DNA of 64,000 nucleotides from Evansella halocellulosilytica (GTDB taxonomy: Bacteria; Bacillota; Bacilli; Bacillales; Salisediminibacteriaceae), in assembly GCF_002335745.1 (NCBI RefSeq), contig NZ_NIST01000001.1:1230178-1294177 (forward strand), read 5' to 3'. Under the pieces are notes generated by a model. The model did no database searches, was not told the origin of the DNA, and was given only the letters and a program-made list of their open reading frames with translations. The position numbers and the translations under genes were made by a program. This document shows, in pieces, positions 8,097 to 17,131 of the stretch. Within the stretch, counting starts at the first letter, position 1. The number at the start of each line of letters is the position of its first letter.

Positions 8097-9380
8097 ATGC
8101 GTAAGTGGATTCCATTAATAAATGAACTGCACGACTATGATTTAAGGAGAGATTTTCGTGGAGACCTTAACGCAGGTTTAATCGTTGCGATTATGCTTAT
8201 TCCTCAAGGGATGGCGTATGCGATGCTTGCTGGTCTGCCGCCTGTGTCCGGGCTCTATGCGTCTACGGTTCCACTTATTATTTATGCCTTTTTCGGGACG
8301 TCGCGGCAGCTTGCGGTTGGTCCAGTTGCGATGATCTCCCTTCTTGTTTTTACTGGGGTATCGGGAGTAGCCAAGCCTGGATCTGATGACTATTTTACTT
8401 ATGTCATTGTTTTAACGTTACTTGTCGGACTCATTCAATTTTTACTTGGATTATTTAAATTAGGTGCGATTACAAAGCTTATTTCACATGCAGTGATAAG
8501 TGGTTTTATATCTGCGGCTGCCTTGATGATTGCCTTCAGTCAATTAACTCATTTATTAGGTGTTGAGTTAGGAAACTCCAAGAATGTGTTTCTCATTCTT
8601 TATGAAGCAGGAAGCAACATAACTGACATTCATACGATAACGTTAATCATCGGCTTAGCGTGCATTTTCACTTTATTTTTCTTCAAAAAGAAAGTTCCGA
8701 AGCTTCCCGGACCGCTTGTTGTTGTCATTGTTTCAATCATCGTTGTATCGACCTTTAGCTTACATGAACAAGGAGTAAAAATCGTTGGAGAGATCCCGAG
8801 TGGTCTGCCGAACGTTTCTGTACCAAGCTTCGATTTTGTAACGATTACAACGCTTTTGCCGATTGCGGTTACGATTTCAATCATTGCATTTGTTGAATCA
8901 TATGCGATGGCAAAAGTAATCGCTGAAAAAGAAAAGTATCAGATCAATCCGAATCGGGAACTCCGTGCTTTAGGAGTGGCGAACGTAGGGGCGAGCTTTT
9001 TCTCTGGATTTCCAGTTACGGGGGGATTTTCGCGCTCTGCTGTGAACTACGAAGCGGGAGCGAAATCTCGTTTAGCATCGATTATGACAGCGGTTTTTAT
9101 TATCTTCACATTACTTTTTTTCACCTCTCTGTTTTATTATTTGCCCCAGGCAGTGCTTGCTGCGATTATCATCGTCGCTGTATTTGGACTCGTTGATGTT
9201 AAGGAACTCATGCATTTATGGAAGGTTAAACGAGTTGATTCAGTCACACTTGTCGTCACGTTTTTTGCGACGATCATATTTGGAATTGAAGTGGGTATTG
9301 CCACAGGTGTCATTTTTTCATTTGTCGTTTACGTTTATCAACAGAGTAAGCTCAGCTGGGAAATGGAAAATTCAAAGTGA
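8097..9380 (+). CDS. SulP-family anion transporter without STAS domain (YvdB-like)
   Basis: A 427-residue membrane protein with about 11-12 helices. It begins with the SulP signature DLNAGLIVAIMLIPQGMAYA near residue 25 and has the FVESYAMAKVIAEK and GFPVTGGFSRSAVN segments of the substrate site. It ends just after the last helix (YVYQQSKLSWEMENSK) and lacks the C-terminal STAS domain. Such short forms exist in bacilli (YvdB, about 430 residues). I chose the ATG at 8097 because of AAGGAGG; a frame extension upstream would run through a hairpin repeat. Paired with a carbonic anhydrase, so bicarbonate or sulfate transport is likely. Confidence 0.9.
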   Translation: MRKWIPLINELHDYDLRRDFRGDLNAGLIVAIMLIPQGMAYAMLAGLPPVSGLYASTVPLIIYAFFGTSRQLAVGPVAMISLLVFTGVSGVAKPGSDDYFTYVIVLTLLVGLIQFLLGLFKLGAITKLISHAVISGFISAAALMIAFSQLTHLLGVELGNSKNVFLILYEAGSNITDIHTITLIIGLACIFTLFFFKKKVPKLPGPLVVVIVSIIVVSTFSLHEQGVKIVGEIPSGLPNVSVPSFDFVTITTLLPIAVTISIIAFVESYAMAKVIAEKEKYQINPNRELRALGVANVGASFFSGFPVTGGFSRSAVNYEAGAKSRLASIMTAVFIIFTLLFFTSLFYYLPQAVLAAIIIVAVFGLVDVKELMHLWKVKRVDSVTLVVTFFATIIFGIEVGIATGVIFSFVVYVYQQSKLSWEMENSK

Positions 9381-9600
9381 AGGAAGGTTTATTTTATACT
9401 ATCAGAATTTATATAACCTTAGGATGATTGTCCAAAAGCATAGGTAAGTACAATTAGAGAACCTCTTTAACGACAGCAAAGTTTTGTTAATATTCGTTAT
9501 AAGTCCTGTTGCAAAAAGTAGGCTGTGTATGTAAATATATAGAATACATCCCCAATAAAATGAACGATGTAATTGCAAAAAAATAAAGAGGTGTTCTATT

Positions 9601-10194
9601 TTGACAGCTGATATTTTAAAGCAGAGAAACCGGGAGTTTGTAAAACATATGAATGAGGTTGATCCTGACTTTTTTTCGAAGCTAAAAGAAGGTCAATCTC
9701 CTGATTTTTTCATATTGTCATGCAGTGATTCGCGAGTGAGTCCAACAACAATTACTGGGATGACATTAGGAAGCATGTTTATCCATAGAAATGTTGCAAA
9801 CCAAGTTAACCATCGTGATGATAGCTTTTCTACGGGGCTGTATTTTGCACTGCATTATTTGAAAGTGAGCTATATTATTATAATTGGACATACTGGTTGT
9901 GGCGGAGTGGAAGCAGCTTGGGGAGAAAGCAAGGATGAAAAACTGCAGCCATGGCTTTCACACATTCAAGAAAGCTTACCGATGGAGGAAAAAAATAAGT
10001 CATTTTCATCGAGAGATTTATCGATTCAAAATGTTTTATCACAAGTTGAAAACATGAAAAACCACCCGATTTATATGGAACACGGTCAAGGTATTCCTGT
10101 TATAGGGATGGTTTTTAATTTAGGTACTGGAGAATTAGAATATGTTACTGAGGAAGAACAAGTTGACCAAATAAAAGAGATCGGTTCGAAATAG
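9601..10194 (+). CDS. Beta-class carbonic anhydrase (YvdA-like)
   Basis: A 197-residue zinc enzyme interconverting CO2 and bicarbonate in the cytoplasm. The zinc ligands Cys41, His97 and Cys100 (CSDSR, HTGCGG) and the Asp43-Arg45 dyad are all present. The start is a TTG preceded by AAAGAGGTG. It follows the SulP gene by 220 bases, matching the yvdB-yvdA neighbourhood of B. subtilis. The pair suggests a bicarbonate uptake or pH homeostasis module. Enzyme class is certain; coupling to the transporter is inference. Confidence 0.93.
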   Translation: MTADILKQRNREFVKHMNEVDPDFFSKLKEGQSPDFFILSCSDSRVSPTTITGMTLGSMFIHRNVANQVNHRDDSFSTGLYFALHYLKVSYIIIIGHTGCGGVEAAWGESKDEKLQPWLSHIQESLPMEEKNKSFSSRDLSIQNVLSQVENMKNHPIYMEHGQGIPVIGMVFNLGTGELEYVTEEEQVDQIKEIGSK

Positions 10195-10225
10195 GTGAGA
10201 TACAGGAACCGACTTTGCTCGTAAA

Positions 10226-10274
10226 AAAAGCCAGTCACTCTATTACAACTAAGTAATGAAGACTGGCTTTTTTA
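10226..10274. terminator. Bidirectional terminator between carbonic anhydrase and ltaS genes
   Basis: AAAAAGCCAGTC...GACTGGCTTTTTT hairpin with A and T tracts on both sides, between convergent genes. Confidence 0.85.
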
Positions 10275-10280
10275 CTGTTT

Positions 10281-12113
10281 TTAATATAAAAATTGGAACA
10301 AATTTCTGTAAATAATTTTATCTGAATAATGGAGCTCATTTGATCCTTCTTCTCTGATCAGCTTGCAATCATCTACATCCAATTCATTTCCAGTTTGATG
10401 ATCGAAACAACGGTCATTTGAATAGATGAGCTCGTCGGTTATGACACTGCCGTCTCTTAATACTGTAAAGTCATCGCGGTTTGCAGAAAAAAGGTCACTG
10501 CCAAACATTGTTATATCCTCTTCGGGTATCCCGAGTAAATTTAATAGCGTTGGCATGACATCAATTTGACCTGAAACAGTGTCTAACGTTTCTCCTTCCA
10601 TACCCGGGATATGTATGATCAATGGGACACGCTCTAGCTTAACTGCTTCATATAATGTAAGGTCTTTTTCTAAAAACTTCCCGAGTTCACCGTAATGACT
10701 GCTGGCAATACCATAATGGTCCCCATACATGACGAGAATCGTGTTTTCATACAATCCTTCTCGTTTCAATTCATCAACAAGCACCCTCATCGCCTCATCG
10801 GTATAGCGAACTGTAGGAAAATAACGATTCACAATATCACTGTCAGAATCAAACTCATCAATAAACTGATCTTCTTCATCTAATTCATATGGAAAGTGGT
10901 TTGTTAACGTTAAGATCGTACCGTAAAAAGGCTCTGGAAGTTCCTTTATGAAGTCCATTGACTGCTCTATAAAATCAATGTCTTTCATTCCCCACCCGAC
11001 AGAGTTCATGACTGAAATGTCATAATCACTAAAGGAATAAACATCTTCATAGCCTAGCTGATCATACATAACATCTCGGTTATAGAAAGCTTGATTGTTC
11101 GCATGAAATGTAGCTGTATGATAATCGTCATTAGCTAAAATTTCCGGTAAAGCATGATATTCATTTCCATCGTGTGTTAGGAAAACTGCGCCTCTTCCGA
11201 GTGGATATAAGGAATTGTTAATAATAAATTCGGCGTCTGACGTCTTCCCTTGACCAGTTTGATAATAAAAATTTTCAAAGTAAAAGCTTTCTTCTATTAA
11301 TTCATTTAAAAAAGGCGTAATTTCTTCACCATTCAACGTTTCCCCGATGACAAAGCTTTCTACGGATTCTAAAGAGACGACAATTACATTCATGTCTTCA
11401 GCAACTCCGAATTTAGAAAGGTTTGGATCTGCGCGGTTTTCATCTAAGTATTCATGAATGGTTGACCAATCGTCTTCTTCAGATAAAATCGTTTGTGTGT
11501 TCGTAAAAGCATGAAGATATGCATCATACAGATAAAAGTTATAAATTCCGAGCGATTGAATGAGCTGATCACGATTAAATGAATGTTTTTGATCGAGAAC
11601 TTTCACTTGAGTTAATCCGATAACTAATAAAAGAAGAAGTGTAATGGCTGGTATTTTTGCTTTGCTAAAATACACTTTCGTAACGGTTAACCATGAAGGC
11701 TGTTTGTACATAAGAAAGCCAATAACGGAAAGGTCGATGAAATAAATAACATCCGTCCAATGTATGAGTTCAACGATACTTGTACTTAAATCGCCCATAT
11801 TAGCGCTCATTAATAGCAGAGGGAGTGTAATAATATCACTGAATTCACGATAGTAAACGACGTTTGAATATAAAATAACGGATAATAGCAAGCTCACTGA
11901 AAAGTAGTAAATGAATTGAAACTTCGGCTTAAGTAATAAGCCTATGCTGAATAACGCAATGAGAAAGACTAATGGATTAAATGCAAAGATGACAGCTTCA
12001 AGAAATTTATTAATGTTTATGTGAAATGTTACTTCTGACACAATGAACGTTTTTAACCATATGATGGTTAAGCAAAGGAGCATGAGTCGATGATTACGAA
12101 AAAATGTTTTCAC
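10281..12113 (-). CDS. Lipoteichoic acid synthase-type (LtaS/YfnI family) membrane sulfatase-fold enzyme
   Basis: A 610-residue protein with five N-terminal membrane helices (about 1-215) and an extracellular alkaline-phosphatase-like domain. The nucleophile Thr lies in GQGKTSDAEF, and metal/substrate residues occur in VSLESVESF, MYGDHYGI and FHANNQAFYNRD. The family polymerises glycerol phosphate from phosphatidylglycerol onto a glycolipid anchor. I take the GTG at 12113 (AAAGGTGG upstream), giving the usual MKTFFRNHR.. N-terminus; an ATG 15 codons earlier is possible. Which of the bacillus paralogues it matches cannot be decided. Confidence 0.9.
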   Translation of the reverse strand: MKTFFRNHRLMLLCLTIIWLKTFIVSEVTFHININKFLEAVIFAFNPLVFLIALFSIGLLLKPKFQFIYYFSVSLLLSVILYSNVVYYREFSDIITLPLLLMSANMGDLSTSIVELIHWTDVIYFIDLSVIGFLMYKQPSWLTVTKVYFSKAKIPAITLLLLLVIGLTQVKVLDQKHSFNRDQLIQSLGIYNFYLYDAYLHAFTNTQTILSEEDDWSTIHEYLDENRADPNLSKFGVAEDMNVIVVSLESVESFVIGETLNGEEITPFLNELIEESFYFENFYYQTGQGKTSDAEFIINNSLYPLGRGAVFLTHDGNEYHALPEILANDDYHTATFHANNQAFYNRDVMYDQLGYEDVYSFSDYDISVMNSVGWGMKDIDFIEQSMDFIKELPEPFYGTILTLTNHFPYELDEEDQFIDEFDSDSDIVNRYFPTVRYTDEAMRVLVDELKREGLYENTILVMYGDHYGIASSHYGELGKFLEKDLTLYEAVKLERVPLIIHIPGMEGETLDTVSGQIDVMPTLLNLLGIPEEDITMFGSDLFSANRDDFTVLRDGSVITDELIYSNDRCFDHQTGNELDVDDCKLIREEGSNELHYSDKIIYRNLFQFLY

Positions 12114-12360
12114 CTTTCGTTCACCACCTTTCAAATGTGTGTATCGTATTAAGGTCATAATTTTTATGTTAATACACGTAGCATTTGTTTAACAACAGAA
12201 ATCATGAGTTTACATATTTTGTAGTTTATTTTGTATACAGGTGGGGCTAGAATCCACTAATTTTTACAGTTGGTTTTCATCTGAATTAGATGGGTATATT
12301 AACCTTTAAAATACTTATTCGGTTAATGTTACATATTTTAAGAAGTTTGAGGTGGAAATC

Positions 12361-13722
12361 ATGAAACGGTTAAATGAAGATGCGAGGGAATTATATTTTG
12401 AAGCAATTTTTCAAACGATTAAAGATCAGCAAAAAGCTCAGTTTCGTGAAAAATATTTAGAGCTTCATCCTACTGATCAAGTGGAACTTTTCCAAACGTT
12501 GTTTACTGAAAAGCGGCCGTACGTCTATGACTATTTATCAGCTGAGGAGTTTGCTGATATATTCCAAGGCTTAGACGTTGATACGCAAAAGCTTGTCGTT
12601 AGTGAACTGGATAAGGATTATGCAGCAGAAATGTTCAATCATATGCAAGCTGACGATGCAGCGGACTTTTTCAGTGAAATTAATGAACCTCATGCTAAAG
12701 AAATTTTAAAGACGATGGATAAAGTCGAAGCTGACGAAGTCATTGAACTTCTATCGTATCCGACTGAAACAGCCGGGGCGATTATGACGAAGGAATTTAT
12801 TTCGATAAAAGCTACGGATACGGCATCTAGTGTGATGGATCATTTGCGGCAAATGGGACCAGATGCGGAGACAATTTATTATTTATATGTAATTAATGAA
12901 AAGGACAAGCTCGTTGGTGTTATTTCATTACGCGACTTAATTGTTGCTCCACTCGAAGAGCAAATCGTAAACATTATGAGTACACAAGTCGTGTCAATTG
13001 AAGCGCATACAGATCAAGAGGAAGTCGCAAAGCTTATTAAAGACTATGACTTTCTTGCTGCCCCTGTTGTAACGAGTACGAATGAATTAATTGGGATTGT
13101 GACCGTAGATGATGTTATGGACGTGATGGAAGAAGAAACCGATGAAGACTTTGGTGAGTTTACAGCAACGAAAGGAGCAACTGATGTCAACATTAGTTCA
13201 TTTACAGCCGCAAAAAAGCGATCACCATGGATTATTCTATTAATGTTTTTCGGATTAATAACTGCAGGGGTGATCGGACAATTTGAAGAAACTCTTGAAG
13301 AAATTGTCCTGCTTGCCGTTTTTATTCCGCTGATTATGGACTCTGCTGGTAATACTGGTACTCAGTCTCTCGCTGTTATGGTCCGTTCATTAGCAACAGG
13401 GACGTTTGAAAAGAAAGGCTTAATGCATACTGTAAAAAGGGAGTTTGGAACTGGATTGATGCTCGGTCTTATTTGTGCAATCGTGTTACTGATCATCGTA
13501 CCGTTTATTTATGGAAGCTTTTTACTAGCTTTTATCGTCGGAATTTCCTTGTTTTTAACATTAAGTATTGCAACGATTATTGGCTCTGTTGTACCTGTTA
13601 TTATTAACAAACTGAACCTTGATCCAGCGATTGCATCAGGTCCTTTTATTACAACAGTTAATGATATTTTAGGGTTATTTATTTACTTCACGATCGCAAC
13701 AAGCTTATTACATTATTTATAA
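12361..13722 (+). CDS. mgtE: MgtE-type magnesium transporter
   Basis: A 453-residue Mg2+ channel/transporter. The cytoplasmic N domain (about 1-125) is followed by two CBS domains (about 130-255) that gate the pore by sensing Mg2+, then a connecting helix and five membrane helices. The pore region PLIMDSAGNTGTQS near residue 325 is intact. The ATG at 12361 has GAGGTGG just upstream. I looked for an M-box riboswitch in the 240-base leader and saw none. Monocistronic. Confidence 0.95.
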   Translation: MKRLNEDARELYFEAIFQTIKDQQKAQFREKYLELHPTDQVELFQTLFTEKRPYVYDYLSAEEFADIFQGLDVDTQKLVVSELDKDYAAEMFNHMQADDAADFFSEINEPHAKEILKTMDKVEADEVIELLSYPTETAGAIMTKEFISIKATDTASSVMDHLRQMGPDAETIYYLYVINEKDKLVGVISLRDLIVAPLEEQIVNIMSTQVVSIEAHTDQEEVAKLIKDYDFLAAPVVTSTNELIGIVTVDDVMDVMEEETDEDFGEFTATKGATDVNISSFTAAKKRSPWIILLMFFGLITAGVIGQFEETLEEIVLLAVFIPLIMDSAGNTGTQSLAVMVRSLATGTFEKKGLMHTVKREFGTGLMLGLICAIVLLIIVPFIYGSFLLAFIVGISLFLTLSIATIIGSVVPVIINKLNLDPAIASGPFITTVNDILGLFIYFTIATSLLHYL

Positions 13723-13726
13723 AATA

Positions 13727-13765
13727 CCAATGATTCCCAGGTGCCTGGCGCCTGGGAATCATTGG
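13727..13765. repeat. Hairpin element with GTGCCTGGCGC core
   Basis: Perfect 15-bp arms CCAATGATTCCCAGG / CCTGGGAATCATTGG around TGCCTGGCG. Member of the GTGCCTGGCAC hairpin family of this window. The T run expected of a terminator is missing on the plus strand. Confidence 0.75.
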
Positions 13766-13829
13766 GAATAAATTAAAATCGTTGGTCTAATAAGGTCTAC
13801 TATTATTGGTTCAATTTTTTTGGTTGAGT

Positions 13830-14402
13830 TTATCGCTCGATTTCCTTTATGATCTTTGCAGGATTACCGCCTACTACGACATTGTCTGATACGTCTTTCG
13901 TGACGACAGAGCCAGAAGCGACCACGACATTATTCCCGATTGTGACGCCTGGGTTAATGACAGAACGGCCGCCGATCCATACATTGTCTCCGATCGTGAC
14001 GGGAATGCCGTATTCGGCACCTGAATTTCTTTCGTCAGGGTCAAGTGGGTGAGTCGCTGTATAGATATGGACACCCGGGGCGATAAAACAATTTTTACCG
14101 ATAAGAATTTCACAAACGTCTAAAAAAGTACAATCAAAGTTTGCGTAAAAATTTTCACCGACATGGATATTGTAGCCATAATCACAACGTATAGTAGGTT
14201 CTACATAAATTTTTTCCCCTGTAGAGCCAAAGAGATCTTTTAAAAGTTGTGTACGCTTGTCGAGTTCCGTTTCACTTGTTTCGTTAAATAGTCTTGTTCG
14301 TTTACGAGCGTACTCACGATCTTTGACTAACTGTGGATCATCCGCCAAATATAATTGTCCTTTTAGCATTTTTTCTTTTTCAGTCATTGGCATTGTATTC
14401 AT
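13830..14402 (-). CDS. maa: Maltose/galactoside O-acetyltransferase (Maa-type hexapeptide protein)
   Basis: A 190-residue trimeric left-handed beta-helix acyltransferase using acetyl-CoA. The N-terminal [20 protein letters not shown] motif and the hexapeptide repeats from about residue 70 (IHVGEN, ILIGKN, VTIGDN, VTIGNN) are typical of Maa/LacA. The catalytic His lies in [15 protein letters not shown]. The ATG at 14402 has GGAGTG upstream. Physiological substrate in bacilli is unclear. Monocistronic on the minus strand. Confidence 0.9.
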   Translation of the reverse strand: MNTMPMTEKEKMLKGQLYLADDPQLVKDREYARKRTRLFNETSETELDKRTQLLKDLFGSTGEKIYVEPTIRCDYGYNIHVGENFYANFDCTFLDVCEILIGKNCFIAPGVHIYTATHPLDPDERNSGAEYGIPVTIGDNVWIGGRSVINPGVTIGNNVVVASGSVVTKDVSDNVVVGGNPAKIIKEIER

Positions 14403-14536
14403 TCACTCCATCTCGTTTTTCTGTCATTCCCATCATGTTTCTATATTCGGCTTCCCTATATCTGATTCCTGTCTAATAAAACATATGGAGTCGCACACTG
14501 TGAAGGGGATTTTCGGCTCAGCAAATTTTCCTGATA

Positions 14537-15712
14537 TTAACCTTGCTCTTTCATTATTATAGAATCAGCGTGTAACCTTTGACCGAAACGTGTTGCTGCA
14601 TGATGAATCTGCTCTTTTACAATTTGACGATCAACATTATCTTCATAATGCATCGTCATTTCTAATTTCTTCTTTGATCGATCTAGTTTAGGATCGACTC
14701 TTCCGACAAGACGGTCTCCAACGAGAACAGGCATCGAATAAGGTCCGTATGTTCTCTTTTTTGCAGGTGTATAGATTTCCCACCGGTATGTAAAGTCAAA
14801 GATGTCTTCGATGCGTTCTCTGCGCCATAAAAAGTTATCGAGAGGCGGCAAGAAAGAAACATTTGAGAGCGGTAAGGATTCATCTTGCTCCTCAAGTTTC
14901 ATAAGTGAATCTTTATCTTCAGTAAGAATATAGTATAGGCGGTCAACACCTTCAATTTGAACAGGAAGGAGCACGTCTTTGTCAACCAGAATTTTCAGCG
15001 ACTCTCTACGTTCAGCAGCCTTCATTTTTTGCCAGCCGAAGCGTGGATCTGTTCCATCAATGAATCGATAAGCTCGTAAATATTTATGTAAGAGGCGAGT
15101 GCTTGCCTCCTCATGACTAATTTCTTTCGCTTCTTCTAAGTAATTTTGCGGGATCGCCTGCTCTGTCAATGCGAAATAGCGTTCAGCCCCTTGGCGCCCA
15201 CAAACTTGGATTTCACCGGTAGTAAACAGCATACTGAGAACATGAGAAGTTTCTTTCGTTTTAGCACTATCAGGATAGTCCCAGCCACCAACAACTTTTG
15301 CCTCAGATTGAAAGGCTTTTGACGGTAATGAACCGTGTTTATCCAACTGCTTAAAAATAAACCGAATCGTCTCTTTATATTGATGACGTTCTTTTTCTAA
15401 CAATTTTTTCACTTTTTCCCTTTTTGCTTCAAAAATTGGAAAGTCAGACATCGGAATGTAACAAGCGGCATTGGCAAAGTATTCAAATGCTTGTTTTCGC
15501 TTCAAATGTTCTCCGAAAATCTCTGGTTCATAATCGTCGATGCGATTCATTAATACGAGGTGGTGATTTCGTTCAATGATCGCAACTGGGTCAAGCTGAA
15601 CACATTCAAGCTGTTGGAGGACGGAATGAAAATCATCCCGTGTGTAGTTGGAAAACAAACCTAGCTTCTTAATGATAAATTGGCGAGCGCTCCGTTTACT
15701 GATTTTAAGCAT
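14537..15712 (-). CDS. Winged-helix DNA glycosylase of the YcaQ (HTH_42) family
   Basis: A 391-residue protein matching the crosslink-repair DNA glycosylase/AlkX-YcaQ family. It has tandem winged-helix folds and the catalytic QxD-type motif QLDPVAIIERNHHLVL near residue 35-50. E. coli YcaQ unhooks interstrand crosslinks. The stretch PPLDNFLWRRERIEDIFDF and the YGPYSMPVL loop are characteristic. GAGGGG upstream supports the ATG at 15712. Repair of damaged bases or crosslinks is inferred from the family. Confidence 0.85.
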   Translation of the reverse strand: MLKISKRSARQFIIKKLGLFSNYTRDDFHSVLQQLECVQLDPVAIIERNHHLVLMNRIDDYEPEIFGEHLKRKQAFEYFANAACYIPMSDFPIFEAKREKVKKLLEKERHQYKETIRFIFKQLDKHGSLPSKAFQSEAKVVGGWDYPDSAKTKETSHVLSMLFTTGEIQVCGRQGAERYFALTEQAIPQNYLEEAKEISHEEASTRLLHKYLRAYRFIDGTDPRFGWQKMKAAERRESLKILVDKDVLLPVQIEGVDRLYYILTEDKDSLMKLEEQDESLPLSNVSFLPPLDNFLWRRERIEDIFDFTYRWEIYTPAKKRTYGPYSMPVLVGDRLVGRVDPKLDRSKKKLEMTMHYEDNVDRQIVKEQIHHAATRFGQRLHADSIIMKEQG

Positions 15713-15752
15713 TTTTTCAGCCCCTCACTTATTTTATGGTTACGAATATCGT

Positions 15753-16325
15753 CTATCGAGTTTTCTTACGCTTTCGGTAATTTTGGGATTTAACTCGACT
15801 TCCACAAACCTCCATCGAACACCAAGTACCAGACAAGTTTTTAGAAAGGTCGTAAAATACCCAGTAACAAGTATGGTAGGGACACGTTTTCAGACGCTTC
15901 CACGTCCCATCCCCCATAGCCTGGAAAATGATTTTCATCATATCCCCGATTGCATGATCTACACTACTGCCAACCTGTATGATCTCCATCTCTTTATTTG
16001 ATTGGAATTGAAACTGAAACGTAGACGCTCTAGCAATTTTATTTATGGTTTCTAGACTGATTTGGTCAAGATTTTCACCATTATTAGCTAAGAGAATCTT
16101 TCTGAGCGCTTCTCTGAATTCAAGTGCTTTATTCCAATCGTCAATTGTTACCGTTTCTTGTTTATTTAAAAACTCATAGTTAATAAGCCAAGCTGTCAAT
16201 TTTTCCGCATTGTCAAATTTATCTTTTTGACTTTCGATGTCATTTGAATTCACAAATGCTTGTATGAGAGCAAGCTCACCTGGAGCTTGTTTTTGTCCAG
16301 TCTCTTCAATAGGTACCTTTCTCAT
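15753..16325 (-). CDS. ABATE/CGNR zinc-finger protein, putative transcription regulator
   Basis: A 190-residue protein with an N-terminal ABATE-like helical domain and a C-terminal CGNR zinc finger: CPYHTCYWVFYD...GTWCSMEVCGSR followed by a basic tail. The signature CGNR reads CGSR here, while all four cysteines are retained. Family members are thought to be DNA-binding stress regulators. The start at 16325 is the best of three in-frame ATGs (AAAGGA about 12 bases upstream); up to seven more residues are possible. It is divergent from a DinB-like gene with a palindrome between the two. Confidence 0.8.
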   Translation of the reverse strand: MRKVPIEETGQKQAPGELALIQAFVNSNDIESQKDKFDNAEKLTAWLINYEFLNKQETVTIDDWNKALEFREALRKILLANNGENLDQISLETINKIARASTFQFQFQSNKEMEIIQVGSSVDHAIGDMMKIIFQAMGDGTWKRLKTCPYHTCYWVFYDLSKNLSGTWCSMEVCGSRVKSQNYRKRKKTR

Positions 16326-16404
16326 GAAAACGATCATTCCTTTCATTCTCTATTTAACATGAAACAGATAAGGAAAGCAACAAAAATGTCACCATCAAAA
16401 TGTA

Positions 16405-16434
16405 TTGACAGGTGACTCGTCACCATTGTAATGT
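16405..16434 (+). promoter_or_regulatory. Promoter with palindromic operator before the DinB-like gene
   Basis: TTGACA at 16405-16410 and TAATGT at 16429-16434 are 18 bases apart. The spacer contains the perfect dyad GGTGACTCGTCACC (16411-16424), placed to block RNA polymerase when bound. Another GTCACC half-site lies at about 16389-16394. The adjacent CGNR protein is the obvious candidate binder, but that is inference. Confidence 0.55.
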
Positions 16435-16480
16435 TTTAGATAGTAACAATAATCTATTAAATGAAGAAAGGGTGTTGGAT

Positions 16481-16942
16481 GTGAGGTTAGATTGTTGGAT
16501 GAGTGAATCGTTGAAGACGTTAATGAAGGAAACGTGTGAAGGTCCATCAGAAAAGGGGAGTCATTATACGTCGGTCGACCCTGATGCTGGACTTTTCGGT
16601 ACGTTGCGAGCACTAACTGCACAACGTGTATCAGAGCCACAAAAGATGAGTAAAGCCCCGATTGTCTCCCATGTCTACCATACTTGTTATTATTTAAAAG
16701 TGATGAATTCCCAATTTACAAATAAGCCGATGAAATATGATGATGATGACAGTTGGAACGTAATCGAAGTAAATGAGGAGCAGTGGCATGAAATTCTTGA
16801 AGAATTTAAAAGAGAATACGACACCTTTATTGAAAAAATAGAGGTTGAGGAAGAGTGGGGTGAGGAAAAAGTCCAATCAGCTTTAGCGACATTAGCACAT
16901 TCTGCCTATCATTTAGGATCGCTGCGCCAAATGGTCTGTTAA
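16481..16942 (+). CDS. DinB-like (DinB_2) four-helix protein
   Basis: A 153-residue protein that looks like the DinB/YfiT metal-binding four-helix bundle group: the helix VSHVYHTCYYLKVMN near residue 60 carries a first His, and the last helix HSAYHLGSLRQMV carries the two-His motif. These would form the metal triad. Thiol transferase activity is the usual assumption for this superfamily. I favour the GTG at 16481 (AAAGGG eight bases upstream), which fits a transcription start near 16441. Longer frames reach back into the promoter and are unlikely. Confidence 0.7.
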   Translation: MRLDCWMSESLKTLMKETCEGPSEKGSHYTSVDPDAGLFGTLRALTAQRVSEPQKMSKAPIVSHVYHTCYYLKVMNSQFTNKPMKYDDDDSWNVIEVNEEQWHEILEEFKREYDTFIEKIEVEEEWGEEKVQSALATLAHSAYHLGSLRQMVC

Positions 16943-16956
16943 TATTTTTGAAGGTG

Positions 16957-16989
16957 CGCCAGGTTGATAAACAACACTGGCGTTTTTTA
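16957..16989 (+). terminator. Terminator of the DinB-like gene
   Basis: CGCCAG...CTGGCG stem followed by TTTTTT, 15 bases after the stop. Confidence 0.85.
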
Positions 16990-17131
16990 CATTTCATGAC
17001 AAAAGAACGAGGATTTTGATAGAAAATGTAAAAAAATATCATTATTTTTATCGAATTTTAACAATTTTCTGACTCGATCTTGTAAAATGTGATTAACGAA
17101 TGATCTAAATATAATTTAGGGCAGGGACTTT

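Noticed and set aside
9381..9600. Lost STAS domain of the SulP gene
   Set aside because: I read the following bases in all plus frames for STAS-like sequence and saw none. STAS-less forms are normal for YvdB-type proteins, so this is not called a truncation.
12114..12360. Magnesium riboswitch (M-box) before mgtE
   Set aside because: I could not find the conserved M-box core segments; only short weak stems are present.
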